From Nitrobacteraceae bacterium AZCC 1564 (lineage in GTDB: Bacteria > Pseudomonadota > Alphaproteobacteria > Rhizobiales > Xanthobacteraceae), in NCBI GenBank assembly GCA_036924835.1, contig JBAGRR010000001.1, positions 2,743,001 to 2,807,000 on the forward strand: a stretch of DNA of 64,000 nucleotides, read 5' to 3'. Positions 61,423 to 64,000 of this stretch are shown piece after piece (the first letter of the stretch is position 1; each line of letters starts with the position of its first letter). The translations under genes were made by a program, and so were the position numbers. Below the pieces are notes generated by a model, which saw only the letters and a list, made by a program, of their open reading frames with translations, did not search any database and had not been told where the DNA came from.

Positions 61423-62214
61423 ATGTCGGACTTGGACCGTAATTATGCTTCTCCGTTCGGCCGGGCCGCCGGGCGCGCCGATGCCGCGACCGTCGATGCG
61501 GGCCTGCGCTCGTACATGCTCAAGATCTACAACTACATGGCGATCGGCCTGGCCATTACCGGCTTTGCTGCGCTCGGCGTCTATATGGGCGCGGTAACCC
61601 CTGATTCTGCTGGCGCCGCCGCCAGGATCGGCAACACCTACCTGACGTCGTTTGGCGTTGCCATGTTCATCAGTCCGCTGAAGTGGGTGTTCATCCTTGC
61701 ACCGCTGGTCATGGTGTTCGCCATTTCGTTCGGCATCAACCGACTGCGCCCCGCGACAGCTCAAATGCTGTTCTGGGTGTTCTCGGCGCTGATGGGCATT
61801 TCGCTGTCGTCGATCTTCCTTGTCTACACCCACTCCTCGATCGTGCGGGTGTTCTTCATCACGGCGGCTGCGTTCGGTGCGCTGAGCCTCTACGGCTACA
61901 CCACCAAGCGTGACATGACCGGAATGGGTTCATTCCTCATGATGGGCCTGTTCGGCATCATCATTGCGAGCCTGGTCAACCTGTTCCTGGCAAGCTCGAT
62001 GCTGCAGTTCGTGGTGTCGGTGATCGGCGTGCTGGTGTTCGCTGGCTTGACCGCCTGGGATACGCAGCGCCTGAAGAACGACTATATTTACGGCTATGCT
62101 GGTCAGGGCGGCGACATCGCAGAGCGTGCGGCGATTACCGGCGCACTCTCCCTCTACCTGAACTTCATCAACCTGTTCACGCTGCTGCTGCAGTTGCTCG
62201 GACAGCGCGATTAA
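61423..62214 (+). CDS. Bax inhibitor-1 / YccA family membrane protein
   Basis: A 263-residue protein with seven membrane spans, opening YMLKIYNYMAIGLAITGFAA and ending with the family signature WDTQRLKNDYIYG and LNFINLFTLLLQLLG. Conserved Asp residues of the pH-sensing calcium-leak family sit in the last part. ATG 61423 follows AACGAGG; longer starts have no support. A terminator follows. Confidence 0.94.
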   Translation: MSDLDRNYASPFGRAAGRADAATVDAGLRSYMLKIYNYMAIGLAITGFAALGVYMGAVTPDSAGAAARIGNTYLTSFGVAMFISPLKWVFILAPLVMVFAISFGINRLRPATAQMLFWVFSALMGISLSSIFLVYTHSSIVRVFFITAAAFGALSLYGYTTKRDMTGMGSFLMMGLFGIIIASLVNLFLASSMLQFVVSVIGVLVFAGLTAWDTQRLKNDYIYGYAGQGGDIAERAAITGALSLYLNFINLFTLLLQLLGQRD

Positions 62215-62234
62215 TCAGAGACGATCGGTTCTCG

Positions 62235-62263
62235 AAAGCCCCGGCCAAAAAGCCGGGGCTTTT
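62235..62263 (+). terminator. Terminator after the Bax-inhibitor gene
   Basis: AAGCCCCGGC and GCCGGGGCTT arms around CAAAAA, followed by TTGTTTT. Confidence 0.9.
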
Positions 62264-62316
62264 GTTTTACGGGGCGCAAAGCTGATTCTTGCTTTGGCGC
62301 GCTTTCTTCACGCGAA

Positions 62317-62472
62317 CTGGTGCCCCAATTCCAAAGTTCGCAGGGATTTGCGGCTTGCTCGGATGCGAACTTCGGAATCGGGGCACCAGCCAACCTATGA
62401 CTCCAATGCCGCTTTTAGATTTGAAGTTCTTCACCGAGCTTGCGGCTTCATTCTGAAGAACCTCAAATCCGG
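62317..62472 (+). repeat. Decayed twin-hairpin element inside a palindromic repeat
   Basis: Stem 1 ATTCCAAAGTTCGC pairs with GCGAACTTCGGAAT, bounded by CTGGTGCC and GGCACCAG; spacer CAACCTATGACT; stem 2 AGATTTGAAGTTCTTC pairs imperfectly with GAAGAACCTCAAAT. The CTAG ends have become CTGG and CCAG/CCAA. It is flanked by the two halves of the palindrome seen intact at about 18900-18964. Confidence 0.75.
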
Positions 62473-62508
62473 TACCCACTTCGCTCGAAAACGCTCTAAG
62501 CTGCCCCA

Positions 62509-63036
62509 ATGTCACATCCTGCGATCCGATCCGCCGTTCTGACGGATATTCCTGCTGTCACCCGCATCTACGATCACGAGGTCCGCACCGGCACCGCGAC
62601 CTTCGAGCTGACTCCTCCCGACGCCGCCGAGATGACGCGCCGATTCGATGCCCTTCAGGAGGGCGGCTTTCCCTATCTCGTGGCAACGATTGGAGGAGAT
62701 GTGGTGGGCTACGCCTATGCGGGACCTTATCGCCCCCGCCCAGCCTATCGGTTCACAGTGGAAAATTCCGTCTATCTGGCGCCTTCCAGCCATCGCCGCG
62801 GCATTGGAACGGCGCTGATGACTGAGCTGATCGCGCAGTCGGAAGCGCGCGGTTACCGTCAGATGATCGCGGTGATTGGTGACTCCGCGAATGCGGCCTC
62901 CGTCGCCTTGCACGCCCGGATCGGTTTCCAGATGATCGGAACACACCCGAATGTCGGATTCAAATTCGGACGATGGCTCGATACGGTGATGATGCAACGC
63001 ACGCTCGGAGCGGGAGCAACCACCGTTCCAGCATAA
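62509..63036 (+). CDS. GNAT acetyltransferase, phosphinothricin acetyltransferase-like
   Basis: A 175-residue acetyltransferase with ENSVYLAPSSHRRGIGTALMTELI (acetyl-CoA loop RRGIGTAL) and SVALHARIGFQMIGTHPNVGFKFGRWLDTVMMQR, the pattern of the Pat/bar/MddA group that acetylates phosphinothricin or methionine derivatives. The normal substrate is probably a methionine-like amine. The ATG follows AAGCTGCC weakly. Confidence 0.9.
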   Translation: MSHPAIRSAVLTDIPAVTRIYDHEVRTGTATFELTPPDAAEMTRRFDALQEGGFPYLVATIGGDVVGYAYAGPYRPRPAYRFTVENSVYLAPSSHRRGIGTALMTELIAQSEARGYRQMIAVIGDSANAASVALHARIGFQMIGTHPNVGFKFGRWLDTVMMQRTLGAGATTVPA

Positions 63037-63038
63037 CC

Positions 63039-63407
63039 TCACACCAATGCGAGCTTACGGTCGATGACCAGCAGCACACGTTCCAGTTCGTGACCGCGAC
63101 GCAGAATTTGTCCGCTGGCGGCGACCACACTGTAAGCGCCCTGTTTGCGAGCAAGCCGCGGGTCCTTTTCAATGCGATAGATCGGCACTTCCGAAGAGCG
63201 CCGGAAGATCGAAAACACCGCCCGGTCCTTGAGGAAGTCGATGGCGTAATCACGCCACTCGCCATCGGCGACCATGCGCCCGTACAGGTTGAGGATACGA
63301 TTCAATTCGAGACGGTTGAAGGTTACGGTCTGGGGCGGGAGCGGTGTGGTGCTGCGCTCCGGCCCCCGGATCTCGCTTGGATCTGCATCGCCTGATATCG
63401 GGTTCAT
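63039..63407 (-). CDS. DUF2794 family protein
   Basis: A 122-residue protein typical of Hyphomicrobiales: FNRLELNRILNLYGRMVADGEWRDYAIDFLKDRAVFSIFRRSSEVPIYRIEKDP is the family core. Function unknown. Its stop lies 3 bp from the convergent acetyltransferase stop. Confidence 0.9.
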   Translation of the reverse strand: MNPISGDADPSEIRGPERSTTPLPPQTVTFNRLELNRILNLYGRMVADGEWRDYAIDFLKDRAVFSIFRRSSEVPIYRIEKDPRLARKQGAYSVVAASGQILRRGHELERVLLVIDRKLALV

Positions 63408-63484
63408 CGGCGCCTCCTGTCACTTAACCGACATAGTCCTCCTGTCTGGCGTAGCCTGCAAGCTTGAAATGGCCGTTGGAACAG

Positions 63485-63817
63485 CTAGTGGAGTGGATCT
63501 GACATTCGCTCCCCGCCCGGCTGCGAGCTCGTCAAGCGAATGCCAAATCTAAAACTCCACTCGTGTGGCGTCTCGCAATTGCGGACCTGTCCTGCGGCTG
63601 GTGTCATATGGGCAATTGCGAGACCTAAGCCACACTAGCATTTTGATTTTGCTAGTGTCCTTTCGTCTCCGAATAACCGTGCGAGCGCGCCGCAAACCGG
63701 TCGGTCATTCGGAGACGGGACACTAGAGACTTACATTTGCGAGTAGTCCTCCGGATTTCTAACATCGTAGGAGGTGCCTGCTGAAACCGGATGCGAATGT
63801 TAGAATCGGGCCACTAG
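63485..63817 (-). repeat. Twin-hairpin element, subfamily I, interrupted by another element
   Basis: Left hairpin stem ATCTGACATTCGCT and complement (63485-63563); right hairpin from 63740, stem GATTCTAACATTCGCA read on the minus strand (one arm partly decayed). A subfamily IV element lies at the junction between the left hairpin and the spacer. The uninterrupted relative is 27387-27549. Confidence 0.88.
63560..63726 (-). repeat. Twin-hairpin element, subfamily IV, inserted in another
   Basis: Stems GTCTCGCAATTGC and GTCTCCGAATAACC (right arm with one change) and complements, spacer CATTTTGATTTTG. Left junction CTCG, right junction CTAG; removal leaves the normal spacer AGACTTACATTTG of subfamily I. 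Confidence 0.9.
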
Positions 63818-64000
63818 GCTGCTCAATGAACAATCACATGCAAGTTAGTCGAAATCATAATGCTGCCTGAATTCGGCCAATAGGCCGCCGCGCTGGGCTG
63901 CGAATAAAGAATCACTGCGTTGACCCGGTCCTTTTGGCACCGGATTCCTCAGCCCCCAGCCCCCCGGGGTCGATAGGATCGGGTCTAATTTCTTCGCAGT
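63818..64000. other. Right end of window, nothing recognised
   Basis: No open frame or structure that I can support in the last 183 bases. Confidence 0.4.

Overview
The window comes from an alphaproteobacterium of the Hyphomicrobiales, most likely the Nitrobacteraceae (Bradyrhizobium, Afipia, Nitrobacter, Rhodopseudomonas group). Support comes from the gene orders rplU-rpmA-obgE-proB-proA-nadD-rsfS-rlmH-envC-ctpA-rppH, atpH-A-G-D-C, priA/xerC and mdh-sucC-sucD-sucA-sucB-lpdA-zapE, from proteins of DUF2794, DUF3606 and DUF4337 type, and from the high GC with GTG/TTG starts. No species is assigned.

Layout. 1-4.1 kb: the end of an LTXXQ (Spy/CpxP-like) gene, then a leftward operon of a membrane acyltransferase and a DevC/DevA-type ABC exporter. 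4.67-15.4 kb: a probable genomic island inserted at the 3' end of a tRNA-Ser(CGA) gene (15382-15471). A 19-bp copy of the tRNA end lies at 4672-4690. The island has no recognisable integrase. It carries about twenty very small genes, many duplicated inside the island: two cspA loci, three zinc-ribbon genes, a repeated three-gene cassette and two SANT/GcrA-like genes. 15.7-32.9 kb: housekeeping genes (a circularly permuted ROK protein, ribosomal proteins, ObgE, proline and NAD synthesis, ribosome maturation, cell-wall hydrolase control, RppH). 33-38.4 kb: the F1 ATP synthase operon with an ohr/osmC gene between atpG and atpD. 39-43 kb: rlpA, priA, xerC. 43.5-55 kb: two accessory membrane genes, then the 2-oxoglutarate dehydrogenase, succinyl-CoA ligase and malate dehydrogenase block of the TCA cycle. 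55-63.4 kb: zapE, thpR, tesA facing a YbbA/YbbP-type ABC system, a Bax-inhibitor-1 protein, an acetyltransferase and DUF2794.

The strongest unexplained signal is a family of about 165-bp intergenic elements (at least twelve in 64 kb, plus one remnant). Each has two hairpins separated by 12-13 nt, and each hairpin is bounded by CTAGTG...CACTAG. The stems differ completely between subfamilies but stay self-complementary. Two copies have another member inserted inside them; removing the insert and one CTAG restores the exact length of the uninterrupted relative. This is direct evidence of mobility with a 4-bp CTAG target duplication. Three genes (rplU, priA and the gene at 44292) take their TAG stop codon from the terminal CTAG. 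I see no transposase for the family in this window.

The work was done by eye. Protein families are recognised from motifs; no search or folding program was run.
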